Shown: positions 37,870 through 50,975, counted from the stretch's first letter. The stretch: 64,000 nucleotides of DNA from Toxotes chatareus (GCA_016801885.1 CM028889.1:6425501-6489500); one strand, 5' to 3'. The notes: a model not told the origin generated them from the letters alone. Made by a program: numbers and translations.

Positions 37870-38335
37870 CTCCCACACCAGAGGTGCTAATCCAGCGATG
37901 GTTATAAAGCAGTTGGATGGTTGTCAACTCTGTTTCCTCTTAAGGTGAAATATACGCCCTCCCTCCAAATCAATTACCCCCTCCTCCCTCCCAGCTGCTG
38001 AGCTCTTATTTACGGGCTGAACCTGGAGCCTGGGATTATGGCAACATTTGACCTCCCACCTTCGACCCTCCAAGACGACCCTGTACGCCATTAAACTGCC
38101 GCTCCTCTGCTATTACCCAACCTGATGACTCACTTAAAGGGGATCCCAGGTAATATGAGAACAAGATGGCAGATCTACCTGCTATAATGGCAGCTGAGGA
38201 AAATGGCTGCCAATTAGAGGAGAGAGGCCTTGGCTAACTGAATCTTCTGAGATCATCCACAGCTCTTAGCTGCCAACAGAACTATCGCTTTACATCGCTG
38301 TGGTTTGCCACCCAGTGGCACCTCCTGCAACATCT
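37870..38335. promoter_or_regulatory. candidate conserved non-coding element
   Basis: A stretch of about 460 bp without simple repeats. It contains an exact AP-1 site TGACTCA (38126-38132), CAATTA near 38210, several ATGGC/GCCAT cores and GGCTGAACC. No open frame with splice sites was seen. Composition and lack of repeat content suggest constraint; not tested. Confidence 0.22.
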
Positions 38336-39130
38336 CCAGCGTGAGAAACAGCAGCTAAAAGTCATTCCGGCTTAGTACAGCAAGTCATCGACTCATTTTC
38401 AGTTTTAGTTTTTTCATTATACTGGGGAAACCATGGAAATTTATTTGTGTTTATTTTAAATACAAAAATGAAAAACAACCAATATTAAAAAGCAAAAATC
38501 TATGTGAAAATCCAATCTAAGTACACAGTGTGAGGATCTCATCTAGTGTAAGGTGCCCTCAGTCTATTCTTGCAGCAGAAAGTACAACAACCTTTGGGTG
38601 TGTGGGAAAACAAGATGGCTCCTTTGCTGCTTGTAAAAACTGATTGATTGGTGGTGATTGGTGATTGGTTCTAAGCTGATTTGCTCACTCACCACAAACA
38701 ACAAATTTATGAGAGAACACTTCAGTCCCACTCGAATCTCCACGCAGTCAGTGAAACAAAAACAAAACAGTAAAAATCAAAACCATTTAGACTTAACAAG
38801 AGTTTAATTAAACTGGATCCCTTACTGAGATATTGAATGGAGTTAAAAGAACAGCATAGGATGAAAGCTGAGGAACAAGAGGCAGAAGAACCTGAGAGAG
38901 CAGAGTGCGAGCTGCAGCCGGCACCCCACCTGGCCTTGCGATGTTTATTATTACCATTATTCAGTGGTAATGGGGAAAAGTTGAAACAAACACTGGTGCA
39001 CCTGTTAATCCCACCCCCAGGGAAACAGGCCCACAAACTCTCCAGCTATTTCCTGAGGCCTTGGGCAGGGTGTGCGGGATGGGCAAGCAGAACCAGATGA
39101 TGGGGTGTTTGGAGGTTGTGTTCAGGCCAC

Positions 39131-39155
39131 GGGGGCAGGGGTACAGGGTGCAGGG
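39131..39155 (+). other. G-quadruplex motif (three tetrads)
   Basis: The plus strand has runs of 5, 4, 3 and 3 G separated by CA, TACA and TGCA loops, which satisfies the canonical four-run rule. The plus strand is the template for gmds. It sits in a G-rich, purine-biased stretch at 39050-39290. Confidence 0.55.
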
Positions 39156-39344
39156 TGTAGTGGCCATCAGGGAGGTGATTTCAGGAGGTAAAGGTCAGCT
39201 GTGGGGGTTCAGAGCCACACCCGGTAGGACAAGAGGAGGCCGGGAAGGAGGGAAGAGTAGAAGAGGACCCGAGCCCTTCATGTGAATCTGTTCCAGACTC
39301 GGAGCTAAATGACAGTATATTGGATCCAGACATGAGGAGGAGGC

Positions 39345-39348
<4 letters not shown>

Positions 39349-39379
<31 letters not shown>
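39349..39379. repeat. TG microsatellite (31 bp)
   Basis: Perfect TG repeat, followed by a shorter imperfect TATATGTGTGTG block. Confidence 0.92.
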
Positions 39380-39380
<1 letters not shown>

Positions 39381-41739
39381 TATATGTGTGTGAATGTATT
39401 GCATTCAGAGACTCATTTGGGCGTCTTGACTTATCTGCACAAGTCTGGGCTCAGAGACACTGACAGTCAGGAGATAAAATTATATAGGACTGTTGTATAG
39501 ACATGCTGTGTCTAATGTTCACAATTCCTCCAATTCTCACTAAGATGATTTCAAACATTTGAGTTTTACAAATTGACTGAAGGGTGTCAGGATCACGTGG
39601 AAGCACAGGAAATAATCATTGTAATAAGTGATTTGCTCACTGATGCAGTGAATAATTATTCAGTTCATCAGGTTTAAGATAGAATCCTGCTGAATTTCAA
39701 CTTTCCCTTAAAAAGTTTAGTTGCTTCCAGCTCTATTAGCAGAGCTTCTTTTCCATAAAGTCCCTCCATCCACCATCTAATTCAAATGTTCCTCAGCATA
39801 TTTACCTTTTCCACACAAGTTACAATATAAATTCTAGCGTTGTAGTGTGCATGTTGGTGACATTGTGTATTTGCAGGATTGAGAAATCTCTTTGTCTGTA
39901 ATTTGTAGGTAAACGCTTGTAACAGTCCATCACTGCACAGGAAAAGACATCGTTCTGCAAACTGCACTGGAAACAAACAGTGAATGGACATAAATGATAA
40001 CCAATACTGTGTTGTAATAAACCAGAATTATCCTTTAAAGCCTGTTCCCTTTACCTTTGGGCCTAAGGGTTGGAGCAGAGATTAGACCTGTGGAGTGCAC
40101 CGATGTACAGAGACTCTCCCTCGGCCCACCCGCCTGCTTCCCTTCGGTGTGAAAACATGATTCTTTTACTCTCATCATCCTCCACCCCCTTTTGCTCCTT
40201 CTCCTCTCTTTTCCCCCCTGCTGTTCTGAGCTGAGGGGAATTAGAAAGCATAACAGCCGAGAGGTCCTCTCTCATGGAACACCCAGGTCGCTCTCTTCTT
40301 CCCTCCCCTTCCTTCTGCTCCACCTCCTCTGAGCTTCCTGCTCACACAGCAGGCCCTTTCTTCTCCCAGGCCTGTGTTTCAGGAGGAGCCAGTTCACCAG
40401 CGCACCACACCGGTGAAACAGGGCCATAAAGAAGGGCTCCGAGCTGTGGGGATGGACCGGCCGGTGAAATTGACCATGGCAACACTAAATCCATCACAGA
40501 GTGGAGAAGGGGATGCACATAAATATAGTTTGAAGGAGACAGGGAGAGGGTGGAAAGAAGAAAAAATAAGGGTGGTGGGAGAAGAAGAAGGTAACTGCTA
40601 GAGAAAAAAAAGGCAGAAGGACTGAGCTTTGGGTATATTGCAGAGGGTATAACACCAATGTCCACAGCTTGCCAGACTTTATATGCACTTACTCAAAACA
40701 TGTAACTACACGTCAAAGCTGCAGAGTTACCCCTTGGAGACTTCAAGGACTGTGACTGGTCAGCTTGGGCTGCTTGAGCTACATGTTTCTGATGCCAGCA
40801 GAGGTAGTGAAGACAACACACGGCAAATGGAACAAAGTGATCAGTGAGAGTTGTCGGGCAAAAAAGTTGATCCTGGCTCAAGTTTTGCTAAAGAACAATG
40901 CAAGAACAAAGCAATGACTGCTTTCCAGCATTTTAAAACACTGTCTCATACCATCATCAACCAATAGGGTGTGTTTTCTTTTCTTTTCTTTTTTTTGTCT
41001 GAAGAGCCTAAAAAGTAGTGCAACAGTGACCATCATCACACTGACTGAAAAAATGAAAACAAGAATACTACAGGTAAAAAACTTCACGGTAACAAACTTC
41101 TTTTAGTTTAGTAGACAAATCAGCACGTTGTGATCTGGCTCTCAAGTCTCCTTCTTATTGTGTCTCTATTTTCCAAAGTGAAAAGTGTCTTTGGAACACA
41201 GAGGATCCATACATGTTACCATTGGTGCCACGGCAATCAAACAGTTAAGGTCTGCACCTAAGGCTCTTACTGCGGGACTACTGGAGCACCTTGACAAAGA
41301 TGCAAGAAACCGCCTCAGCTCTTGGTTGGTTTGTGTGTAAAAAGGCTCATTAAGTCATTTATCACTTCATCAGTGTGGGAACGGGGGCCACTGTGTGCCA
41401 CTGGGCCCTGTGACAGAGCCTGTCATGGTCTCTCTGTCTGTCAGTGAGTGTGGGGGCCTCGGCAGACAGACGGCTAGGGGAGGAGGGCGCACTGACAGAC
41501 GGGACGGGGAAAAAAAAACGACAGCCCAAATAGAGTGTAACTGAGAGAATGGAGAGACAATAAAAAGCAGAGCAGAGGTGAAGAAGAGAGGGAGGTCAGA
41601 GAGAAAGCGGAAGACAAATTGACAAAGAGAGAATGGTATGTTGTTCCATTTTAAGGAGGAGAGCTGGAGATGATTTACAAGAGCTGAGAGAACCCTTCCA
41701 AACACAATCTGACCAGACACGAGCACAAATCACCCCTCG

Positions 41740-41885
41740 GTGGACGGCTGCCATCGCCGCCATGAACTAAACCTCCTGTTTCAGGCCCGTGGCATGTGCT
41801 GAGGACGATACTTCAAAAGACTAGTTATAATTACATATTACCAATCCATTATGCTTCATCTCTGCTGGACCTTCCTGCTATTAAT
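41740..41885. promoter_or_regulatory. candidate conserved non-coding element
   Basis: Unique sequence with GGCTGCCATCGCCGCCATG, ATAATTACATATTACC (41827-41842), CCATTATGC and CTATTAATCC. It starts after a purine-rich stretch and ends before the TG tract at 42047. The CGCCGCCATG could look like a translation start, but only short unrelated frames follow. Confidence 0.18.
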
Positions 41886-42043
41886 CCTCAGACTTGTTAA
41901 AAAGGAGAGGATTCAAGGAGGCCGCTATCTCTTTCCTCTCCCACCTGTGCGAGGAATTCCCTCCATGCCCCTATCTCATATAACATGTCGCATTAGATTC
42001 CATGTTCCTCCATCTGCTGTTCCATGTGTGTCAGTGTGTGTAT

Positions 42044-42046
<3 letters not shown>

Positions 42047-42120
<74 letters not shown>
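42047..42120. repeat. long TG microsatellite (74 bp)
   Basis: Uninterrupted TG dinucleotide repeat. Apparent frames through it on both strands are repeat artefacts. Confidence 0.95.
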
Positions 42121-42122
<2 letters not shown>

Positions 42123-42368
42123 TGTGTCCTTTGTGGGAATGTAGGTAGGTTAGTTAGTGGACAGTGCAGAGAAACATTACTCTTCGAAGCTGATACCAGC
42201 CTCACGACCCTGGCACCAACTTCATCGCTATGGAGATTACCGACCCTGATTTATGACCCCGACCCCTGGTCAGAGATCTTACAAGTAACATCACTCACAC
42301 ACACCGACAGACACACACACACACCTGTCCCTGACCAGCTGTGTGAAATCACTTTACAAATGGTGTCA

Positions 42369-42388
42369 TTCTCTCTCTCTCTCTCTCA
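42369..42388. repeat. CT microsatellite (about 20 bp)
   Basis: Perfect CT repeat. A GA counterpart is near 25997-26012. Confidence 0.85.
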
Positions 42389-42389
42389 G

Positions 42390-45300
42390 TTTGGCTCTGT
42401 TACAAGGAGTTGCCAAGCAGTACTCCATATGCAAAGCTAATGGAAGCAGCCAAACCATTTGATATGGGAGACTGGGCATGGGAATTTATTCTGGCAGCTG
42501 ATTTCTGTTAGTGAGAGGGTAAGGTATGATCGTTGGAGGATGAATGACTCCTGTTAATTATGACCAGAATTCCTTGAACCATGTTGTGAATACTTGATAC
42601 CAGGAATACCAGTCAATACTTTATGAATACAAAGACCTTAAAACTTTTTTCATTAAATCTCGAGCCATACAGTCACTGTAAATACCATCAAATCTGAAAC
42701 CGGCATCACATCATAAATAGAAATGAGCTACTGACTTAATGTTCATTAAAAATAGCATTGAAAATCTACTGTCCCTTTAAAAATGTAAGTGCGACCTTTG
42801 ACCTCGGAGTCAGACCGGGGCAGGCTGTCACAGTAACCCTAATGCTCCTGCAGGAGCCAGGATTTCACGGAGAGGATAAAGCCAACACATGCAACAACAA
42901 ATGGCAGACGTGAGGCACGCTGGTCTCTGATACGAGCGCAGACATCTTCACCTCAGACTGGAGGACAGACAGAGGACTCCGGAGCAGCAAAGAGACAGAC
43001 ACAGGAGGGTCTGGAGTGGGGAGGGGGCCCTTATAAGAAGCAACCTCCACCAACCTTAAACCCTTTCACAGAGAGTGCTACAGGGAGATGACAGATGGTA
43101 GTTTGCGTTACACACACATGCTAACACACGTTCTCAGGCACACAGTTCAAAATCCATCCAACAGGCATGATTCATGATCTCTGGAGCCGCAGGGGAGCAA
43201 CAAACACACCGGACGCACTTCATACGTGTGTCACACGTGAGGCCTGCAACCACTGAGATCCTGTTATGCATGCCATCTTCACTGTAAATCATAATGTCCA
43301 TACAGTCAATCCTTTTAGTCCTGCATAAATGACAGAAAAAGAGAGCCACTGCACTGATATTATACTAACCTCCCGTCAGGGATTCACTCTCTGCTCGGTA
43401 AAATATCCCCACATGAGCAGTTTGTTTATTTATTTATTGTGAACTACAGAGATGTAACACTCAATCTCCTCAAAAGTGTTTGTCTCCACTGTTTGTCTCC
43501 AATGTGTACTCGAGACAAAAATGTATGACACTCAGCCTAACTGATAAGAAATGTATTCTGTCATTAGTCAAGGAAGTGGACCTGTGATTCCTCTGAGGGC
43601 AGCAAAGGCAGCATAATGACAAGGGCCCTATAAGTGCATGACATCAAACGCTAAGAGAAGGACAAAGAAGGCAGACACAGTAACAAAGACAACAACAGGA
43701 GCAGCAAACAGGTCTGCTGCAGCTCTGCAAAAAAAACACGCCAAGAGTTGTGTATGGATATATTTTACATCTGAACCAGATCATCACGGACAAGAACCAA
43801 GTGGGAAAGGAGGAAACACCAAAACTTATGTAAGCAGCTTAAAGAAGGCGCCTGGATCTGTACACAGAATTCAGTGAGTGAGTTTCAGTTGTTTATAAAA
43901 CAACATACCACAAAAAAGTTCATGTCCTGAAACGTTACTGTTCACTGATTGTGACAAATGACATGTGCGTATACAGTTGGACCTTTCCAGGCATCTTCTT
44001 AAGCACTGGACAGGGATGCACATCAGCACCTGGCAGGCAGGCAGGCGTCAGCATCAGCATTTGACAGATAGGACTCATTTCTTTATTTCTTCACAGAGTT
44101 GACTCTAAGACATACACACAAAAAATCCCAAAGTACCTGTGCTGCCCTGTACCTGAGCAAATGGCAATAAAGATAAATCCTAAATCCTGATCCATGTGAA
44201 CAGACTTCCTGTTTACTGCTTGTCTCAGTGATGCTCTGTATGCTCATTATATGATCCTATGGAGTTTATGACTTTAAAGGGATCTTACTGAAATCTGTGG
44301 GTTGTTCATATCAGGTTTGATTTTAAACAATAAGAAAAATAAAATAAAGACAAACAATAAACATCAGAGACCATGAGGTGTACAGTGTCCTGTGGGTATT
44401 TTAAGATGCGCAACAAAGACGGCTGGAGACATTTGTGTGCTCTCAGGTAATTGTTGAATGTGTGTCGACATGCTTTGCTGCAGGGAACTTGTCATCAGTT
44501 CTGTCTGTGGTAAAGTGGAGTGTACCAGAGCAGACAGAGAGGTGCTAACACTCAGACAGACAGACACAAGGCTCTCAGTTAGAGATGAGCTGCAAACCCG
44601 TCACAATTCACTGGTCTGCTTTCAGCACTCTGGATTCTGCTGGAGGCGTCTACATGCCACTCAACACCGTACCACAACACACACGCACACATATACACTC
44701 AGTGACGAGTATCTCTACTGTCTCTGCACGAGGTCGGAGACAGTGGCTCCCTCTGTCTCTCTCTTTATAAGACTTATCCACCTGTGTTCACTTAACCACC
44801 AGCATGTACATTGATAAAAGGCTATTGTAAAAGCTCAGGGTGAAGCAGCTCTACAGTACAAAAAAAAGTTTCATACACAATAAAGTAAAAAAAAAAAATT
44901 GTACTTCTTTGGTGGAAACTAGTTCATCACATCTACACTCAACAATCACTGACAGCTGCCTTCACATGAATAAAGGAGTTACATCTTACCTGATGATGGA
45001 AGAGGGGACATGGTGAAGCAGACAGGAGACCGGAAAAAGGAGAGAAAAAAAAAGGAATTAGCATTTATAAGTTAACTTGTACTATTCATATTATCCATGA
45101 AAGGCACTATATTTGATAGAAGACATCAGCTGAAAACTGGCAACTGCAGAGACAAACCAAATGACACTGAAGTTTTGAACTTTTAAGGAATGTTTCAATT
45201 ACCTTTCTCACATGTTAGAGGAGAAAGCCTCATATTTTCCCACAAATATCAAGATAATTTCTGTTTTGCTCACGAGGGATTCAAAATATTCAGCAAGCAA

Positions 45301-46420
45301 ATGATCCCTTTAACTTTTGCCAGAATCCCAATATTAGTGTAAGGGGAAACAACCTGTGGTGATAAAGGAATCACTACACTACAAAAAATGAACAGTAGTT
45401 TCTCTTTCTGTAAACTACCCTCAGTTGGCAGGAAGTTAAATTCAGCTAGCTAAAATGAATGCAGTCTTATACTGAGGTGTGTATATATCTGATATGAATG
45501 GAGTAGAAAAAAAAAAAAACACAGGACAGATGTTTTCATTATTTTGTCCAAAACAAAACAAACATCTCTCTAATACAATTTCAACAAAAACTGAACATTA
45601 TAACCTTCATGAATACAGGACCTGGAGGAATGCTGCGTTCCTGTGTTAGACAACAACAACACAGTAATGCTGTGCTGTTGTGTTAGACTACATTAGTTAT
45701 AACTCGGTGCACTTACTAAACTTGCAGATGAGAGTACTGTTCATTGAATGTGCCCATTATTCAGAATACTCCACAGACCTTTGTGTGGAACGTTTTCTGT
45801 TGGATTATTTTCATGGAGAAATTCAGTTTTACAAAGGTGGAACATTTTGGTTCACTACACTGAAACACCCTCACATGCTGTACTGTAGCAGGAGCGAAGC
45901 AGAGGAATGGTAGTGGACAGTGGGTTTGGGATGATGTCAGTGTGGGCCACACAGTGAAATGAGATGTTCGAAATAATCAGCTCTGAGTCGACCAGATATT
46001 GTTTTGTTGTGTGGTTTGGCGTGTTGTTACTATGGAGCTGAGGAGAGAGAATCACAGCAGACGCTTCGGTCAACATGATGTCAGTGGTCAAACAGCTCAC
46101 ATGCAGACAGAATCACACACAGTTTCAGCACTAGCGTCCACACTCCTGCTCACACAACACATCAATAATCACCGTCAGCTCTGTCTCAAGCAGGCTGGTT
46201 CCACCTCATTGGACATGATTAATTATCTACTGTGTTTTCCCATGATTCTCAGCGAGGACAGCGAAGACCGCCATTCTGGGAGTGGACCCTGGCAGCGCTT
46301 CTCACCGGAGCCGTGACCTCTCTTTCCCTCCCTCACTGCCCACCCCTTTAACCTTTCCACTCTGCCCTCGGTGGGTTCAGGATGGACTGGCAGCGGTGGG
46401 GTGAGGCGGCCGTGGTGATG
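42390..46420. other. plain intronic stretch
   Basis: No gene or recognised repeat. A DR1-like CGACCTTTGACCT is at 42792-42804 (one mismatch). A short GCAGGCAGGCAGGC block is near 44030. A runs occur near 44888 and 45509. Confidence 0.55.
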
Positions 46421-46429
46421 AATTATGGT

Positions 46430-46665
46430 CTGAGCCGGGACATGGTCAACATGCCAGGATTTCTCATGCAGACTGAGAGGCATGGCAATTACAATTATAG
46501 CCAATAATTGAAGCATAATGAAGATGGATGGGGTCAACAGCGACTGCGGCGGGGTCGCATCACGGGCTAATTCACAGCATACATTTCAGAGCATAGCGAG
46601 CTAATAGCCAGGATACAGCAGGTGAACAGGGCTAACTATAGGACTCTAATTACTCCACCCAGAAT
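46430..46665. promoter_or_regulatory. candidate enhancer, dense in homeodomain-type AT cores
   Basis: ATTA/TAAT-type cores cluster here: GAATTATG, GGCAATTACAATTATAG (46482-46500), CCAATAATTG (46501-46510), GCTAATTC near 46566 and TCTAATTACT (46647-46656). Between them is a GC-rich core, CGACTGCGGCGGGGTCGC (46541-46558). No repeat or frame accounts for it. Confidence 0.27.
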
Positions 46666-47871
46666 AGCAAACGTTCAAACAATCAGCATCTTTTTATTGG
46701 TGCATTCATGAAAATTACGGAAAAAGCATTAAAAAACTTGACTAAAATAGTAAAGTGCTCTTAACTGGGCAGATTCAGAAGTGTTATGTTAATTGTGCTT
46801 TCGTACGTTACATTTTCAGGCAAAAATCAGACCTTAGATCTTTTTTGTTGTCTTAAGTCTTACTTGTGCCGAGTCAAGGTGCATATACACTAATTCACCT
46901 GCGGATTTATGTGTTGTGCTCTGAAGCAACACCTTCATTACTGTGGCAGCAGAGTTGAAATTAACACAGTTTCACTGCATGAAAGTAAAAAATATAATTG
47001 CCTTCCTTGCGGCAAGTTTTTCAGCAGGTGATTTTCACGAGGTTGAATTAATGACTTCATGGAGAAGTAGTTTGCGGATTTAAGGATGCTGCACTACCTA
47101 AAAAAATGACACCAAAGCTTGTGGCGAACTACAAGTCAAGCTGCAAAAACAGCACCAAAATCCCCCCCTTGCTTGGAAAAAGGATCTCATAAGTAGCAGT
47201 TGTGAAAATAGGCAAGAACAAGACATGGATAACATGTTAATAAGTTCTAGCCTGTTCACAGTGAGCAGCATGAAACACAATAGGTCAGGTTTTTGTCTAT
47301 AATCTGCGCTCAATCGGCCATAATCTCTTTATAACTCGGAGTAATGCCCAGTAATATGAACAAGGGACGAGTCTTGGAGCCTCTCCTCCGTGAGTAAATA
47401 TACAACAACCTGGGAGCCAGCGCTCTCATATCTGACCCATCTGAACACACTAACAGTCTAACACAGGACCATCTGTGGATCTTTGGAAGGACATCGATGC
47501 CTTATTGGCTTCCTGTGAGTGTGTGTGTGTGTTAGCTACAGTAAGCCTCAGCCATGCCCTGCCCAGAGGAAAGGGGGGAGTGGGTGGACTGGGGATTCAA
47601 CAGCAAAAAAAAAAAAAAAGAATCTGGATCTGCCTGAAACCACTGGTGGTCTAACAATAAGCTCATTATATGAGATTACATACACTTACTGCTTCCTAAT
47701 AATTGTTCTTCAATCAATTTCAGATAAAATGTCCTAAAATTTGTGCACATGCACACACTGTGAGAACTGGACCTGAACCCAGCTCAGTGTCTGTTTAAAC
47801 TAAACGTTCCAAGTTAATGCGAACAAATATCCACTGAGCTGCTCAGAGGTTTCCTCATATCCTGCCCTAGC

Positions 47872-47894
47872 CCACACACACACACACACACACA
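47872..47894. repeat. CA microsatellite (23 bp)
   Basis: Short perfect CA repeat. Confidence 0.9.
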
Positions 47895-48064
47895 ATATTC
47901 CCCACCCCAAAATGGGCCCCCCTGGCTACTGTAACAGTGTTAAACCATTCCTGAAGAAGTCGTGAGAGCCAGTCAAACCCCTCCAACAATGCCCTTTGTT
48001 TCAGTGTCCAGGATGTATTTTTAAAAATGGCGTCTGGGCTCATTTGTCAAAATTTATATTCTTG

Positions 48065-48106
48065 TCGCTAAAACTCTCCAGCTTTCCCCCCGCTCGCTAA
48101 AACTCT
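48065..48106. repeat. 13-bp direct repeat pair in unique sequence
   Basis: TCGCTAAAACTCT occurs at 48065-48077 and again, exactly, at 48094-48106. The surrounding 48000-48290 is free of simple repeats and includes GTTTTGGCAAAAGC and TGCCAAGGGTCAC. It may be paired protein sites in a regulatory element; no exon structure is evident. Confidence 0.35.
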
Positions 48107-50359
48107 GGGCGTACTTCACTGTGTCTTTGCCAAAGCTTGTACAACTGCTTGGTAAAATAGTCCAAAACGCTGTCTGAATAGCTCGCCAGTGCGTTTTGGC
48201 AAAAGCTGCCAGCATGTTTCTCCGACAGTGACCCACTGTGTTTAATATGGCGCTGCCTGCCAAGGGTCACTTTCCATTTGGCCTCAGCACACTGAGACTC
48301 AAACCAAGAAAGACGTGGAGACAGTGAAAGTAAGAGAGAAGACGCAGGCAGGCAGAGCAGTCAAACAGGCATCTGCTGCTGTTTAAGCAGGAAACACCCT
48401 TCCTCTGTGACAAATAGACGAACACGCCCACCTCACACTTTTCCCCTAATCAATAATTCAAAAGTGACCTCATATGAATATAAACAAGCTTTGAAAATTT
48501 AATAAGCACAACTTTGTCCAGGACAGCCAAACAGATGTTATGTCTCTGCAGTTTACACTCAAAATATTCCAATCCTATTACACATCTTGTGCTGTTAATT
48601 CAAGTTTTGTGTCTCTGAAGCTGTAGTAATGTGACACCCTGTGGTGTCAGTAGCCTGACACTGACTGTTCTAAGTGTTTACAAAAGCTAATTCTCATGTC
48701 AAACTGAGCTCTTTCTCACAGCTCCTGTCTGCTGGTCTGCCTGGAAGAGCTAATGCTTCTCTGTCGCTTTCTGTCTCAGCGTACATCTGTCTTCCACTGG
48801 CAGTGACGGCTGTTTGGAGCACAGCAGGAGGTCCACAACAACTTGTCCTCCGAGGGCCTGCTTTCGATCTGCATCAGACTGACGTCTGAAAACGGTCTGT
48901 GGTCTCAGAATGTGGGGACACAGGACGAGGACGTCACAAGAAATCGGTGGCCGGGAAACTGCTCATTTTGGGTTTCAAGGAGAGTGAGACAATACCAGCT
49001 GAAGCTGAGAGAAACAGACATTTACACAGACAGGAAGAGAGAGAGACTTACAGAGGTGGAGCATGATAGATAGCTTTCCATACACAGCCCATCCAGTTTC
49101 CAGAGGGTATAAACTGGCATGGCAACATATTTGAAAATGATTTATGCTTTCTTTAAAATTTACCACAGCATTAAAGTATAATTCCAGTTTATTTCAACTT
49201 TTATATTATTTTCATAATTTTTTCATTGGTTATGACAACTAATGGGGAAAATAAAACATGAGCAGTCAGACGATCAGACGGGCTGTGAAGAGCTAAGTCA
49301 GATTGCACAAACCACCCAACATGAAGATTATAATCCTTTGCTGCACAAGAAAACTGTGCATGTACAGCACGGCAAACACAGTAGGTCAAAGTTGAAGTAG
49401 GAGGTCAGTCTGTAGTCTGAAGGATGAGACTGAGCACCCTCATCATGTACGGCCAAACTTTGAAAGAATTTTAACGGATGGACTTATCAAAAGTGTCAAA
49501 AGGGATGTTTTTGGTTCTTCTTAACAATTCAAAATCTTCCCAACTGGTACTTGGACAACTATGGACAAACAGAAAACCCTTCACTGCTTCACAACTTCAC
49601 CTTTGTTTCTAATCTACTGAGGCTGAACGCAGGCAGACCCCCAACAGCAGCACCACCCACCCAATTTTACTTCTGTTGCCAACTGGAGATATAAACGGGC
49701 AAAAACTACAGACTCTGAGGACGAGAAAGTGTGTGTTTAAGTGTGTGTGTGTGTGTGTGTGTGTCTGGGATATGAATAATGCATGAGTGGCAGGTCTGAT
49801 TGATGTGGGGTATAAGGTTTCCAGCCAGGCAGTGGAGGGGCTGTGTGTTTGTGTCCAAACCCCAACACACTGCACTGCCGACATCAAAGGGTGTGGTCTG
49901 GACTCGCTCATATACAAACACAAAATTTCTCTCTCACACACACACAAAAACACACTCCAATGCACAAATTCGCTTACACATTCTGCTTTTACACACACAC
50001 GCACACACTTTCAACAACTTGCATAGATGAAGAAACACATTTGCAGTCTCTCTTTCCACACAAATGTACACAATTGCACATATACACACAGTCTGGACTT
50101 CCTGTGCGCCCAAACAGGAACACACAGGGTGCTGTGTGCTGGACACTGGGTCTGGGATTTGGGTGGAGGGAGGCCTGGCTTTCCACACCTGTGTTTGCAG
50201 CTGTAATTAGGGGCGCATGCTATTTTGGGGCGGTGAGCATCCGCGGGCTCACACACACTCTGAATCACACAGAGAGAGCTCTCAGTGGTGGAGGCGTACA
50301 GTACACGTAGGCTGGTGTTTGCTGTGCAGCAGCTTGTGTTTTCTCTGGTTAGAGAGTGT

Positions 50360-50445
50360 GAATGCCAGTGGAAAGCTCTTAATGGCCTGTAAATACAAAC
50401 AGTCATATTTCCAGTTCCAGGCCATTAAAGAGCTCATCATGGTTT
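50360..50445. promoter_or_regulatory. inverted repeat (hairpin) enclosing a forkhead-type motif
   Basis: The left arm AGCTCTTAATGGCCTG (50374-50389) is the reverse complement of the right arm CAGGCCATTAAAGAGCT (50418-50434) apart from one bulged A. The 28-base loop begins within TGTAAATACAAACA, which contains GTAAATA and ACAAACA forkhead-like cores. Weaker pairing extends outward for a few bases. It could be a DNA cruciform, a structured RNA element in the gmds intron if transcribed, or two symmetrical protein sites. Confidence 0.4.
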
Positions 50446-50714
50446 GCCCACGCAGATGACATGACAGGCGGCAGATCTAGAGGATATTAGCTCAGCTAAG
50501 ACACGAGATCACAAACTTTGTCACTTGATCAGCCCGAGTCTCCTATCTTTAACACTGGCTTTATTTTATATCTCAACAAAACAAAAACGAAGGAGACCAA
50601 AAATACCAGTAAATTTATACCTATTAAAAATACTGATACCTATTATAAAATTGAAAACTACTAAAGCCCCTCCAGTCAAAACTTTTGTATTAACTATGAC
50701 AGTAACAGTCCCAG

Positions 50715-50975
50715 TTTCTGCAGTGCTGCAGAGCTCCTAATCCTCTTTTAGCTCATTGTTTTGGTTCCCGGCAGCATCAGGCATTTGGTTTCAGCAGACA
50801 AGCTCTGATACACTTTGCTCCTGTGAAAAACAGCAGACAGAGAGTGGAACATCTAGCAGCTAAAGAGACAAACATTTTCCTCAGGAGTTGGTGGAGACCA
50901 AATCCAGAGTTAAAAGGGAGACTGAATATTGAACTTAAATTCATCAGGTGAACAGAAACATGATTTATGTTTGTG
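50715..50975 (+). repeat. dispersed repeat, family B (copy 2)
   Basis: Same block order and orientation as 29535-29960: TTTAGCTCATTGTTTTGGTT, TAGCAGCTAAAGAGACAAAC, TTTTCCTCAGGAGTTGGTGG, GAGACTGAATATTGAACTTA and TTCATCAGGTGAACAGAAAC. It is shorter than copy 1. The two copies are 21 kb apart and clearly diverged, so they are independent insertions and not a recent local duplication. Confidence 0.6.

Noticed and set aside
44988..45020. CTTACCTGATGATGG, resembling a minus-strand donor with exon
   Set aside because: The reverse complement gives no open conserved sequence before the putative donor and no acceptor at a sensible distance.
49843..50310. 155-codon plus-strand open frame, the longest in the window
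   Set aside because: It crosses CA-rich sequence giving His/Thr runs, has no recognisable domain, overlaps several equally long frames on the other strand, and lacks splice or promoter context.
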